A DNA stretch of 63,274 nucleotides from Phycisphaeraceae bacterium (GCA_028282685.1 JANQHK010000035.1:1-63274); one strand, 5' to 3'. Counted from the stretch's first letter, positions 28,494-37,520 are shown. The notes: generated by a model not told the origin, from the sequence alone. Made by a program: numbers and translations.

Positions 28494-29948
28494 ATGAAAA
28501 CCAACACCCTTATCATTCTGGCCCTCCTCCTCCTCTGCGGCGTCGTGTTCGCCTGGGCGCAGAACGCAACGGATGCCGTCGACGCCGAGGACGAGACGGC
28601 TTCCTTCCAAAGTGCGGCCACGGGCATTCAGCAGCGACTGGAGCGGAGCATCAAGGAACTGAACGAACTGCGCGAACGGATGGCGGAGGAAAAGATTCCG
28701 CTCACCCGCCGGCTCAGCCGGTTGGAAGGCGAACTGGTCCAGGTCCGCCTGGAATACCAGCAGACCTCGCGCAAGCTCGACAGCCGCACGCTCGACCTGA
28801 GCAACCTGAAATCGGAAATCAAATCGCGGCAGGATGAAGCGACGTATCTGTCCAACCTGCTCGGCGAGTTCATCCGCAATTTTGAAACGCGCCTGCACAT
28901 CGCGGAAATCCAGCGATACCGTGAACCGCTCGAGGTGGCCAGACTGGCCCCGGAAAACAACAACCTGACCAAGCAGCAGGTGTACGATGCGCAGACCGGC
29001 CTGGTGTCGCGCTCGGTCGAACGCCTGCTCGATTCCCTGGGAGGCGCGCGCTTCAACGGTTCCGCGGTCGATGCCGGCGGGCTGGTCAAGCAGGGTTCGT
29101 TTGCGTTGGTGGGACCGGCCGCGCTGTTCCAGTCAGAAGACGGCAAACATATCGGCACCGCCGAGCAACGGCTGGGCTCGCTGGAGCCGACCCTCATCGA
29201 GTTCGCCAATCCCGCCAATGCCACCGCAGCCGCCGAAATCTTCAGTAACGGCAGCGGCGCCTTCCCGCTCGATCCGTCGCTCGGCAATGCCCACAAGATC
29301 GAAGCCACCGAGGAAACCTTTCTTGAGCACGTGAAGAAGGGCGGACCGGTCATGTATCCCATTTTCATTCTGGCCGGTCTGGCCTTGCTGGTGGCGTTGT
29401 GGAAGTGGTTGAACTTCCTGGTGCTGCCCATCCCGTCAAGCCGGCGCGTCAATGCCCTGATGACAGCCGTGGCCCAGCACGATGACGCCGCCGTGCAGCA
29501 GGCGAGCAAGAAACTGAACGGTCCGGTCGGTGAAGTCCTGAGGACCGGCTCCGAGCATCTCGGCGAGCCGCGCGATCTGATCGAAGAAGTCATGTACGAG
29601 CGGATTCTTTCCCGGCGGCTCAAGCTGCAGCGCCTGCTGCCCTTCATCGCCATCAGCGCCGCCGCCGCCCCGTTGCTTGGTCTGCTCGGTACCGTGACCG
29701 GCATCATCAACACGTTCAAGCTCATCGAGCTTTTCGGCGCCGGCGATGTCAAGAGTCTGTCCGGCGGTATCTCCGAGGCGCTGATCACCACGAAATTCGG
29801 TTTGATCGTGGCGATTCCCGCTTTGCTCCTGCACGCGTTTTTGTATCGCAAGTCGCGCGGCATTATCAACCAGATGGAAAAAGCCGCCGTCAGTTTCGTG
29901 AACCAGGTCAGCCGCAGCCCCTACAACAAAATCGATAAGGCCGCCTGA
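28494..29948 (+). CDS. TtpC-like MotA/TolQ/ExbB proton channel with periplasmic domain
   Basis: A 484-residue protein: signal peptide 1-20, periplasmic coiled coil (about 40-130), a soluble region, then a MotA/TolQ/ExbB domain with membrane helices at about 285-305, 382-408 (AISAAAAPLLGLLGTVTGII) and 435-452 (TKFGLIVAIPALLLHAF). The long N-terminal domain distinguishes TtpC from plain ExbB. In Vibrio TonB2/TonB3 systems TtpC is an extra required component. It is followed 15 bases later by a plain exbB gene, the expected pair. Confidence 0.9.
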   Translation: MKTNTLIILALLLLCGVVFAWAQNATDAVDAEDETASFQSAATGIQQRLERSIKELNELRERMAEEKIPLTRRLSRLEGELVQVRLEYQQTSRKLDSRTLDLSNLKSEIKSRQDEATYLSNLLGEFIRNFETRLHIAEIQRYREPLEVARLAPENNNLTKQQVYDAQTGLVSRSVERLLDSLGGARFNGSAVDAGGLVKQGSFALVGPAALFQSEDGKHIGTAEQRLGSLEPTLIEFANPANATAAAEIFSNGSGAFPLDPSLGNAHKIEATEETFLEHVKKGGPVMYPIFILAGLALLVALWKWLNFLVLPIPSSRRVNALMTAVAQHDDAAVQQASKKLNGPVGEVLRTGSEHLGEPRDLIEEVMYERILSRRLKLQRLLPFIAISAAAAPLLGLLGTVTGIINTFKLIELFGAGDVKSLSGGISEALITTKFGLIVAIPALLLHAFLYRKSRGIINQMEKAAVSFVNQVSRSPYNKIDKAA

Positions 29949-29963
29949 AGACAGGCCGGATAG

Positions 29964-30653
29964 ATGATGGAAGCACCAGTCCTGTTCCAGTTTTGGGATG
30001 CCTGCAGGGAGTTCATCGTGAATCTCCCCGAGTTCACGGAGGATCTGTGGTATGCCGCCGTGGACATCTGGAGGAAGGGCGGCTGGGCGATGGTCGCCAT
30101 TGCGGTCAACGCGCTGGTGATGTTTGGGCTGGGCATGCACGTTTACCTGAAACTGACGGTCAAGGGTTTTCGCCGGGTGAGTGAGAAGAAATGGCGACGC
30201 TGGATCGAACATCCGGACGAACGCCAGGGCGCCATCGGCGAACTGCTGGATTTCGTCATGGGCGGCTCGTCGCTGAAAGATATCGGCATCCATTTCGACG
30301 AACTTCGCGCCACGGAAACGGTGCCCTTCGAGCGCGATCTGCGCGTGATGAAAATCTGCGTCGGCCTGGCGCCCCTGCTCGGACTGCTCGGCACGGTGAC
30401 CGGTATGTTGCTGACCTTCTCCGCGCTGTCCACCGGCTCGGGCGGTGATAAGACGATGGATATGATCGCCGCGGGTATTTCCGAGGCGCTGATTACCACG
30501 GAGACCGGCCTGGTGATCGCTTTGCCGGGCCTGTTCTTCCAGTACCAATTGGTCCGCAAGCACGAGCGCTACAAGGCCTTCCTGGCCCACCTGGAAACCG
30601 TGTGTACGCAGTCGGTGTATCGACGCCTGAACCGAAACAAGGCGGTGGCGTAA
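29964..30653 (+). CDS. exbB: ExbB-type proton channel subunit
   Basis: A 229-residue MotA/TolQ/ExbB protein with three membrane helices at about 41-60, 129-148 (CVGLAPLLGLLGTVTGMLLTF) and 178-195 (TTETGLVIALPGLFFQY). The Thr in the TVTGM motif and the T-rich segment ALITTETGL line the proton path in the family. It has a shorter cytoplasmic loop than TtpC. ExbB and ExbD use the proton gradient to move TonB. The start may be either of two tandem ATG codons (29964 or 29967). Confidence 0.93.
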   Translation: MMEAPVLFQFWDACREFIVNLPEFTEDLWYAAVDIWRKGGWAMVAIAVNALVMFGLGMHVYLKLTVKGFRRVSEKKWRRWIEHPDERQGAIGELLDFVMGGSSLKDIGIHFDELRATETVPFERDLRVMKICVGLAPLLGLLGTVTGMLLTFSALSTGSGGDKTMDMIAAGISEALITTETGLVIALPGLFFQYQLVRKHERYKAFLAHLETVCTQSVYRRLNRNKAVA

Positions 30654-30689
30654 CCGGCCGCCGACCATGGAAACAAGACGAGGAACCCC

Positions 30690-31103
30690 ATGGGACGCTT
30701 TCGAGAATCGACATCCGACGACAGCTCCGAAACCGGGATCGATATTTCCCCGTTGATGGACTGTGTGTTCATTCTGCTGATCTTCTTCATCGTCACCACG
30801 ACGTTCGTGGAGGAGACGGGCGTGGAAGTGGACAAGCCGCAGGCCGCCTCCGCCGTGCGGCTGGAGAAAACCAGTATTCTGCTGGCGCTGACGGAAAAGG
30901 GCGATGTGGTTTACGGCGGGCGCGCGATCGGCATCAGCGGCGTTCGCCCCCTCGTCAAACGCATGCTGCAGCAGGAAGAAGTTCCGGTGATTGTCCAGGC
31001 CGATCAGGCCGCACCCTCCGGATTACTGGTTCGCGTGATCGATGAAGCCAAGATGGCCGGGGCCGTCAAAGTCAGCATTGCCAGCCGCAAACCCAAGGGC
31101 TGA
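30690..31103 (+). CDS. exbD: ExbD-type motor subunit
   Basis: A 137-residue bitopic protein: short cytoplasmic N-terminus, one membrane helix (about residues 18-39, ISPLMDCVFILLIFFIVTTTF) with the conserved proton-carrying Asp in PLMD, and a periplasmic domain (KTSILLALTEKGDVVYGG; VPVIVQADQAAPSGLLVRVIDEAK). All features fit ExbD/TolR. AGGAAC precedes the ATG. It sits between exbB and tonB. Confidence 0.93.
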   Translation: MGRFRESTSDDSSETGIDISPLMDCVFILLIFFIVTTTFVEETGVEVDKPQAASAVRLEKTSILLALTEKGDVVYGGRAIGISGVRPLVKRMLQQEEVPVIVQADQAAPSGLLVRVIDEAKMAGAVKVSIASRKPKG

Positions 31104-31117
31104 ATGCCAGCAACCCC

Positions 31118-31792
31118 ATGACCAATCGGAAACGGACATTCTGGACCTTTCTCGGGAAGCTTTTCGGCTTGCTGTTGATGTTGGTCGGTGCGGGCGGCTT
31201 GACCCTGATCTTTTTCATGGTGTTGCCGTTGATGCAGCAGATTGCCGAGCGCCGGGGAGATGACATGATGACCACCGCGGTGGACACGACCACCCTGCCT
31301 CCTCCGCCTCCGCCGCCACCCGAGGAGGAGCCCGAGCCGGAGCCCGAACCGGAAGAGCCGCCGCCGGAACTGACCGAAGAAGCTCCGCCGCTGGACCTGT
31401 CTCAGTTGGAACTGGCCTTGAATGTCGGCTCGGGTGCGGGTTTCGCGGCCGGGGATTTCGCGGTCAAGCTCAACACCGTCGCCGCCCAAACCAAGGACGT
31501 CGAAGCGCTGTTTCAGATGGCCGATCTCGATCAGAAACCGCGCCCGATCTTCCAGCCGCCGCCGAACCTGACCAGCGCGATACGCCGAAAGGCGCCGGGC
31601 CGGGTGTACATCATCTTTATTGTGAACAAACAGGGTCGCGTGGAGCAGCCCAAGGTGCAGCAATCCGACGACCCGGTTTTCAATCAGGCGGCGCTCAACG
31701 CTGTGAAAAAGTGGAAATTCGAGCCCGGTAAGCGCGGCGGCAAACCCGTGCGTTTTCGTATGCGTGTCCCCATCGCCTTCCCTAAAGGATGA
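31118..31792 (+). CDS. tonB: TonB energy transducer
   Basis: A 224-residue protein with one membrane helix (about 12-38), a Pro/Glu-rich periplasmic spacer (about 60-90, runs of PPPPPPP and EPEPEPE), and a C-terminal TonB domain (about 150-224) with GRVYIIFIVNKQGRV, DDPVFNQAALNAVKKWKFEPG and VRFRMRVPIAF. TonB contacts the TonB box of the receptor and pulls on the plug. It would serve the receptor at 24582. The spacer is shorter than in E. coli TonB but reaches the outer membrane in related short TonBs. Stop and next start overlap or nearly so. Confidence 0.93.
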   Translation: MTNRKRTFWTFLGKLFGLLLMLVGAGGLTLIFFMVLPLMQQIAERRGDDMMTTAVDTTTLPPPPPPPPEEEPEPEPEPEEPPPELTEEAPPLDLSQLELALNVGSGAGFAAGDFAVKLNTVAAQTKDVEALFQMADLDQKPRPIFQPPPNLTSAIRRKAPGRVYIIFIVNKQGRVEQPKVQQSDDPVFNQAALNAVKKWKFEPGKRGGKPVRFRMRVPIAFPKG

Positions 31793-31797
31793 TGATC

Positions 31798-33324
31798 ATG
31801 AAAGTCCTCAGTGCGTTTTTCTGTGTGTTGACCGTCTTCACGTTCTCTGTCCTGCCCGCCCTGGGACAGGACGAATCGGCCGAGCCCAGGCCGCTCCCGC
31901 TGGTCAAGCCGTTCTATTACACCGAAGCGGAGTTGGCCGTCTGGAACGATCCCAAATTCCAGCAGCGGTTCATCGAGAGCTACCTGTCCGAGACGGAAAT
32001 CGAGCCGACCGTCACGCCGGAAGAAACCATCAAAATGCAGGAAGTGCTTGCGCTGCTTCAGCCGCCGAGTGAGGAGGATGAGCAAACCGAGACCAAGCCC
32101 GAACTGACCGAAGAGCAGAAGCAGGCGCAGCAACAGGCGAAGGAAGAAGCCGAAAAAGCCCAAGCAATCGAACTGGCCCAAAACATCGAAGCGGCCGTTG
32201 ATCTGCTCCACGAGTATCGGATCGGCGGCAGTGCCGTGTTTGATTTCACGCTCGGCAACATCCACTTTCAACGGGAGGAGTTCAACCAGGCGATCCTGGC
32301 CTACGAGGAGGCGATCAGCAAGCACGCCAAGTTCCGCCGCGCCTGGCGCAACCTCGCCATGATCTACGTCCGCCAGGGCAAGTACGACAAGGCGGTCCCG
32401 ACGCTGATCCGCGTGGTCGAACTCGGCGGCGGCGATGGGGTTCTCTACGGCCTGCTGGGCTACGCCCATTCCATGACCGGCAACGATCTGTCGGCCGAAT
32501 CGGCCTACCGCCGCGCCGTCCTGCTCGATCCGAACACGGTGGACTGGAAGATGGGCCTGGCGCTCAGCTTCTTCAAGCAGAAGCGTTATTCCGAAGCCGT
32601 GGCGCTGTGCGGCATGCTCATCGAGGACGATACGGACAATGCCGATCTCTGGTTGCTTCAGGCCAATGCGTTCATCGGACTCAACCGGCCGCTCAAGGCG
32701 GCGGAAAATTATGAACTGGTCGACAAGCTCGGCAAATCCACTGCGCCCAGTCTCAACATGCTCGGCGATATCTACGTCAACGAGGAAGTGTACGGCGAAG
32801 CGGTCGCGTGCTATGTCTCAGCGCTGGAAAAGGATCCGAAAGTGGGTCCCGATCGCATCATCCGAGCCGCCAAGGTGCTGACCGCGCGCGGGGCGAACGA
32901 GGAAACCAAGACCCTGATCGCCAAGGTCGAAGAACTGCTGGGCGATCAACTCGACGACAAAGACCGCAAGGAACTGTTGAAACTGAGCGCGCGCCTCGCC
33001 ATGGCCGAGGGCCAGAGCGGTGACTATGTGAAGATCATCGAAGAGATCGTCAAGATCGATCCGCTGGACGGCGACGCCCTGATTCTTCTCGGCCAGAACT
33101 ACGAGCGGGAAGAGGATTACGAGAAAGCGGTTTTCTACTTCGAGCGCGCCGCCGCTATCGAGAATTTCGAAGCCGACGCCAAGATGCGCCACGGGCAATT
33201 GCTGGTTCGTCAGCAGAAGTACAGCGAGGCGCTGCCGCTGCTTCGCCGGTCGCAGTCGATCAAGCCGCGCGAGCGCCTGGAAGAATACATCGTTCAGGTG
33301 GAGCGCGTCGCCAAATCGCGCTGA
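31798..33324 (+). CDS. periplasmic TPR protein of the TtpC-type Ton system
   Basis: A 508-residue protein with signal peptide 1-22 (cut after ALG), an acidic Gln/Glu-rich stretch (about 85-120) and eight or so TPR units, such as AWRNLAMIYVRQGKYDKAV, LLGYAHSMTGNDLSAESAYRRAV and LILLGQNYEREEDYEKAVFYF. A TPR protein closes the same operon in Shewanella and Vibrio TonB systems. The ATG at 31798 is preferred over upstream ATGs at 31789 and 31792 because AAAGGA lies 8 bases before it and the signal peptide starts there. A terminator follows at 33351. Confidence 0.85.
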   Translation: MKVLSAFFCVLTVFTFSVLPALGQDESAEPRPLPLVKPFYYTEAELAVWNDPKFQQRFIESYLSETEIEPTVTPEETIKMQEVLALLQPPSEEDEQTETKPELTEEQKQAQQQAKEEAEKAQAIELAQNIEAAVDLLHEYRIGGSAVFDFTLGNIHFQREEFNQAILAYEEAISKHAKFRRAWRNLAMIYVRQGKYDKAVPTLIRVVELGGGDGVLYGLLGYAHSMTGNDLSAESAYRRAVLLDPNTVDWKMGLALSFFKQKRYSEAVALCGMLIEDDTDNADLWLLQANAFIGLNRPLKAAENYELVDKLGKSTAPSLNMLGDIYVNEEVYGEAVACYVSALEKDPKVGPDRIIRAAKVLTARGANEETKTLIAKVEELLGDQLDDKDRKELLKLSARLAMAEGQSGDYVKIIEEIVKIDPLDGDALILLGQNYEREEDYEKAVFYFERAAAIENFEADAKMRHGQLLVRQQKYSEALPLLRRSQSIKPRERLEEYIVQVERVAKSR

Positions 33325-33350
33325 GCCGCATTCCGACCGCCGTACACTGC

Positions 33351-33378
33351 AACGGCCGGCGCGACCGGCCGTTTTTTT
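33351..33378 (+). terminator. rho-independent terminator after the Ton operon
   Basis: AACGGCCGG (33351-33359) pairs with CCGGCCGTT (33365-33373) around CGCGA, followed by a run of T to 33378. Confidence 0.9.
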
Positions 33379-33432
33379 CTCCTCCATCGCATTTGCGATC
33401 GTGGTTTTCCGCGGTGGCGGGCGTATCGGTAG

Positions 33433-33438
33433 TAGAAT
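33433..33438 (+). promoter_or_regulatory. -10 box close to the glcD-like start
   Basis: TAGAAT ends 7 bases before the ATG at 33446, so transcription would start at or next to the start codon. No Shine-Dalgarno is present. Confidence 0.45.
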
Positions 33439-33445
33439 ACAGGGC

Positions 33446-34903
33446 ATGCCCATCCGTCCGGATGTTCTTGATTTGCTGCGGGAGATTGTTGGCGCAGACG
33501 GTGTGATTGCCGATTCCGCCCGGATGATCGCCTACGAGTGCGACGGTTTTCCCATCGCGCGTGGACGCGGCGAGGCCGTGGTCTTTCCCACCTGCACCGG
33601 GCAAACGGTTTCGACCGTCAAATTGTTGGCCAAGCACGGCATCCCGATCGTTCCGCGCGGCAGCGGCACCGGATTGACCGGCGGCTGCGTGGCGTTCGGT
33701 GATGGCGTGATCCTCTGCACCAGCCGCATGAAGCGCATCCTGGAAGTCGACCTGCCCAACCGTTGCGCGTGCGTCGAGGCCGGCGTCCTCAACAAGTCAC
33801 TGACCGATCACGTCAACCGCTTGCCCGGTGGGCGGCGCCTGCACTTCTCGCCCGATCCCTCTTCGCTGTCGGCTTCGACCCTCGGCGGCAACGCCGCAAC
33901 CAACGCCGGAGGCATCCACACGCTCAAGTACGGCGTGACCGTCAATCACATCCTCGGCATGGAACAGGTCACCGCGGAAGGCGAAGTCATCACCACGCGC
34001 GGTTCGGCCCGAACCGATGGGCTCGGCCCCGATCTGCCCGGTCTGCTCTGCGGCAGCGAAGGAACACTCGGCATTATCACGAAACTCTGGGTGCGGCTGA
34101 CGCCCAAGCCCGCGGCTTTGCGTACCGCGGTGGCCGTGTTTACCGACCCGCTCGATGCCTGTCGCACCGTGGCGCAGATCATCGAGGCCGGACTGATTCC
34201 CGCGGCCATGGAAATGATGGACGGCAAGATGGTGCAGGTGGTCGAGCAGACATTCGGCTTCGGTTTTCCATCCGATGCCGCGGCGCTGCTGTTGATCGAG
34301 TTGGACGGCGTCGAAGCCGCGCTCGATGAACAGATGGATCGCGTGGTGGATATCGCCTGCGCCAATCACGCACAGGATGTGCAGCGCTCGGCCGACCCGC
34401 AGCGCCGGGAAGAACTGTGGTCGGTCCGCAAACGCGCGTTCGGGGCGATCGGGCGCATCAGCCCCAGCTACTGCACGCAGGACGCCTGCGTCCCCCGTTC
34501 CAAGCTGCCCGGGGTGCTGGAAAACGTGATGCGCATCGGCGCCGAGTTCGGCCTGACCATCACCAACGTCTTTCACGCCGGGGATGGCAACGTGCATCCC
34601 ATCCTGCTGTTCGACGAGCACGATCCGCAGCAGGTGGCCAACACCATGCGCGCCAGCCACGCCATCCTGCGCTACTGCGTCAGTGTCGGCGGGACGATCA
34701 CCGGTGAGCATGGCGTGGGTGTGGAGAAGCTGGACATGATGCCGGTCATGTTCGATGCCGACACGCTCGAAGCGTTTGAAGCGATTCGCCGCACGTTCGA
34801 TACCGAGGAACGCCTCAACCCCGGCAAACTGATTCCCTCCGACAAGCTGCAGATCGACCTGACGCAACCGCTGCAACCCAACACCCCCGGCGGTGCGCTG
34901 TAG
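33446..34903 (+). CDS. FAD-linked oxidase, glycolate/D-lactate oxidase GlcD-like
   Basis: A 485-residue flavoprotein of the FAD_binding_4 plus FAD-oxidase C family. The FAD site is visible in VPRGSGTGLTGGC (about residues 72-84) and STLGGNAATNAGG; the C-terminal half has the LWSVRKRAFGAI motif, NVFHAGDGNVHP and the GTITGEHGVGVEKL motif that holds a substrate-binding His. It oxidises an alpha-hydroxy acid such as glycolate or D-lactate. GlcE and GlcF partners are not adjacent, so the gene works alone or with distant partners. The start codon has a -10-like box just before it and no Shine-Dalgarno, which fits a leaderless message. Confidence 0.9.
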   Translation: MPIRPDVLDLLREIVGADGVIADSARMIAYECDGFPIARGRGEAVVFPTCTGQTVSTVKLLAKHGIPIVPRGSGTGLTGGCVAFGDGVILCTSRMKRILEVDLPNRCACVEAGVLNKSLTDHVNRLPGGRRLHFSPDPSSLSASTLGGNAATNAGGIHTLKYGVTVNHILGMEQVTAEGEVITTRGSARTDGLGPDLPGLLCGSEGTLGIITKLWVRLTPKPAALRTAVAVFTDPLDACRTVAQIIEAGLIPAAMEMMDGKMVQVVEQTFGFGFPSDAAALLLIELDGVEAALDEQMDRVVDIACANHAQDVQRSADPQRREELWSVRKRAFGAIGRISPSYCTQDACVPRSKLPGVLENVMRIGAEFGLTITNVFHAGDGNVHPILLFDEHDPQQVANTMRASHAILRYCVSVGGTITGEHGVGVEKLDMMPVMFDADTLEAFEAIRRTFDTEERLNPGKLIPSDKLQIDLTQPLQPNTPGGAL

Positions 34904-34937
34904 CAAACGGCATGCGGCATGACACCGGCGATACGGT

Positions 34938-34943
34938 TACAAT
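34938..34943 (+). promoter_or_regulatory. -10 box close to the panB start
   Basis: TACAAT ends 7 bases before the ATG at 34951. There is no Shine-Dalgarno between them, so the message may be leaderless. Confidence 0.45.
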
Positions 34944-34950
34944 AAACACG

Positions 34951-35802
34951 ATGAGTGAGACTTCTGATTCCAAGCCCGTGACCCTGCGCACGTTACGGAA
35001 GATGGCCGAGCGCGGCGAGAAGATTGCCGTGCTGACCTGTTACGATGCCACCACCGCGCGCCATCTGGCGGCGGGAGGGGTGCCCGTGCTGCTGGTCGGC
35101 GATACCGCCGCCGAGATGATCCTCGGCCACGACACCACGCTCCACGCCCCCCTGGATTTCATGGTGGAAATTACCGCGGCCGTGAAACGCGGCGCGCCGG
35201 ATTGTTTCGTGATGGCGGACATGCCGTTCATGAGCTACCAGGCCGACGACGCCGAGGCCGTGCGCAACGCCGGCCGGTTTCTGACCGAGGGCCGGGCCGA
35301 CGCGGTGAAGCTGGAAGTGGATGCGCGGTTCGCTCCGCTGGTGGAAAAACTGGCGCGGGCGGGGGCGCCGGTGGTGGCGCACCTGGGATCGCTGCCGCAA
35401 CACGTCAAGCATTTCGGCGGATACCGATCGACGGGTCGGACGGCCGAACAGGCCCGATCGCTGGTCGACCAGGCCGAGTGCATGGAAGCCGCCGGGGCGG
35501 TCATGCTGTTGTTGGAGGCGACGGCGGCGGAGGTGGCGCAGCGCATCGTCGAGCGGGTGAAGATCCCGGTGATCGGTTGCGGCGCCGGTCCGGCCTGCCA
35601 CGGCCACGTGGTCGTCCTGCACGACTGGCTGGGGTTGAGCGATTGGCAGCCGCCCTTTGTTCAGCCGACCGAAAAGTTGGGCCGGTGGATTGCCGAGGCG
35701 GGAAAAACATGGGTGGAACTGGTCCAAAGCGGCGAATATCTGCGCGATACCCATCCTTACCCGATGCCCCCGGACCAGGCCAAGCGTTTTTTTAACAGAT
35801 GA
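34951..35802 (+). CDS. panB: 3-methyl-2-oxobutanoate hydroxymethyltransferase PanB
   Basis: PanB transfers a one-carbon unit from methylene-tetrahydrofolate to ketoisovalerate, the first step to pantothenate. The 283-residue protein has the expected length and the family motifs: VLTCYDATTARHLA, VLLVGDTAAEMILGHDTT with the metal-binding Asp, DCFVMADMPFMSY, VKLE, VVAHLGSLPQHV and IGCGAGPACHGHVVVLHD. The usual GIGAGPxTDGQ reads GCGAGPACHGH here, a small departure. panC and panD are not next to it. It is likely a separate transcription unit or cotranscribed with the oxidase upstream. Confidence 0.95.
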   Translation: MSETSDSKPVTLRTLRKMAERGEKIAVLTCYDATTARHLAAGGVPVLLVGDTAAEMILGHDTTLHAPLDFMVEITAAVKRGAPDCFVMADMPFMSYQADDAEAVRNAGRFLTEGRADAVKLEVDARFAPLVEKLARAGAPVVAHLGSLPQHVKHFGGYRSTGRTAEQARSLVDQAECMEAAGAVMLLLEATAAEVAQRIVERVKIPVIGCGAGPACHGHVVVLHDWLGLSDWQPPFVQPTEKLGRWIAEAGKTWVELVQSGEYLRDTHPYPMPPDQAKRFFNR

Positions 35803-35904
35803 ACATGGCCGAGGGCTACAACGTTAATACTATGACGTGGCGGAGCGGAGGTGAGCTTCCGCCGCCTTATTCACTCTAAATCCTTTTCTGATGGAGATAT
35901 GGAA

Positions 35905-37470
35905 ATGGCTGGCATTCGCAATTACGGTCCTTCCTTCACCCTGTTGTTCGTGATCGTGATCACCCTGGTCGGTGCGCCGTATGCCCTGAGGCGGTTGGCT
36001 TATGCCGAGCAGGAAGCCCGGATCGAACTGGCGGCGGCGAAACTGCAAAGCTCGCAGCGCCTGGCCGAACTGAGCGAATCGTTCCGGCTGGTTGCCCAGC
36101 GCGTCGAGCCGAGTGTCGTGCACATTTCCGTCAGTAGAAAAGTTTCCGGCCGTTCATCGATACGACCGCCGTCGAATTTCGACAACCCGATGGATTTTTT
36201 CCGTTGGTTCGAGCAGCGCCGCCGCGGGCAGATCGACCCGCGCCCCGATGAGCAGGACGAATCCCTGCGCCAGTACGATGTGCCTCAGCCATATGGCAAC
36301 GGCAGCGGTTGGATCTACGATGACCAGGGCCATATCGTCACCAACTACCACGTGGTCCGCAATGCCGGCGAAATCAACGTCAAGTTCTCCGATCAGAAGA
36401 CGCTCAAGGCCGAGGTGGTCGGCTACGACGAAAAGACCGACATCGCCGTGCTGAAAGTGGAATCCAGCCGTCTTCATCCGGCGGTGATCGCCGAGCGACC
36501 GGTCGAGCAGGGCGAGATGGTGTTCGCCTTCGGCAGTCCGTTCCAGTTTGATTTTTCGATGAGCCAGGGCATCGTCTCAGGCAAGGGGCGTCGGCTGGGT
36601 ATTCTTGGCCAGGGCGGGTACGAGAACTTCATCCAGACCGATGCGGCGATCAATCCGGGCAACTCCGGCGGGCCGTTGACCAACATCCACGGCGAGGTGA
36701 TCGGCATGAACACCGCCATCGCCACGCGCACCGGCGCCTACAACGGCATCGGTTTCGCCATTCCCGCCGACATGCTCACCGCCTTCATTCCCCAGATCAT
36801 CGAGCGGGGCCAGGTCCGCCGGGGATACCTCGGCGTGTATATCAGCGATGAGCCCAGACTGCTGAAATCGTTTGGCGTGGAGAAGGGCGTGCTGGTGGAG
36901 GATGTAAGGCCGGATACGCCCGCGGCCGAGGCGGGCCTGAAGCGGGGCGATGTGATCGTCGAACTCGACGGGCGCGAAGCCGAGTCCGCTTCTTCACTGC
37001 GCCGTTACGTGGCGCGGCAGGTCCCGGGACACAAGCTGGAGATGCAGATCGTCCGCGATGGCAAGACGATCGAGCGCACGGTGGTTCTTGCCGAGTTGCC
37101 TGACGATCCTTTGGCCGGGGGTGCGGCGCCGCGCTCCGTCGATCCGGAGGAAGCGGACAACGCCACGCTGACCAAGCTGGGCTTCGAGACGGTCACGGAA
37201 ATGACCACCGCCCGGGCCAAGCGATTGGGTGTCGATCCGATCGAAGGGGTGCTGGTCGAAAAGGTTCGCCCCGGCAGCATTGCCGCGGCCGAGCAGATCA
37301 TGCCCGGCATGGTGATCGGCGATGTGCAGGGCGTTGCCGTGACCACGCCTGCCGAGCTTTCCGCCGCGTTGAAGAAACACGATTTGAGCGAAGGCGTGCG
37401 ACTGACGGTCAAGGTGTTTCTCGACGGCCGGTGGGCCAGCCGTTTCGTGGTGATGCAGATTTTGGAGTGA
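35905..37470 (+). CDS. membrane-anchored HtrA/Deg serine protease with PDZ domains
   Basis: A 521-residue S1C protease. An N-terminal helix (residues about 9-27) anchors it in the inner membrane. The protease domain has His149 (NYHVV), Asp179 (KTDIAVLK) and Ser254 (GNSGGPL). Two PDZ domains follow, one with KGVLVEDVRPDTPAAEAGLKRGDVI and one at the C-terminus (EGVLVEKVRPGSIAAAE). It degrades or refolds damaged periplasmic proteins. The ATG at 35905 is chosen because GGAG ends 8 bases before it; the ATG at 35899 is too close to that site. A terminator follows. Confidence 0.93.
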   Translation: MAGIRNYGPSFTLLFVIVITLVGAPYALRRLAYAEQEARIELAAAKLQSSQRLAELSESFRLVAQRVEPSVVHISVSRKVSGRSSIRPPSNFDNPMDFFRWFEQRRRGQIDPRPDEQDESLRQYDVPQPYGNGSGWIYDDQGHIVTNYHVVRNAGEINVKFSDQKTLKAEVVGYDEKTDIAVLKVESSRLHPAVIAERPVEQGEMVFAFGSPFQFDFSMSQGIVSGKGRRLGILGQGGYENFIQTDAAINPGNSGGPLTNIHGEVIGMNTAIATRTGAYNGIGFAIPADMLTAFIPQIIERGQVRRGYLGVYISDEPRLLKSFGVEKGVLVEDVRPDTPAAEAGLKRGDVIVELDGREAESASSLRRYVARQVPGHKLEMQIVRDGKTIERTVVLAELPDDPLAGGAAPRSVDPEEADNATLTKLGFETVTEMTTARAKRLGVDPIEGVLVEKVRPGSIAAAEQIMPGMVIGDVQGVAVTTPAELSAALKKHDLSEGVRLTVKVFLDGRWASRFVVMQILE

Positions 37471-37493
37471 TTGCCTTCGGAATGGATACCCCA

Positions 37494-37520
37494 AGCCCCG
37501 CTGTTTTCAGCGGGGTTTTT
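37494..37520. terminator. bidirectional terminator between convergent genes
   Basis: GCCCCGCTG (37495-37503) pairs with CAGCGGGG (37508-37515) around TTTT, with T-run to 37520. On the other strand it also carries the last codons and stop of the amidohydrolase gene. Confidence 0.9.

Noticed and set aside
27609-28898. A long minus-strand frame opposite DUF3450 and TtpC
   Set aside because: Low-complexity His/Phe/Leu-rich shadow. The plus-strand operon is recognisable protein by protein.
35202-35795. Long frame inside panB in another phase
   Set aside because: Arg/Gly-rich shadow; panB motifs are in the other frame.
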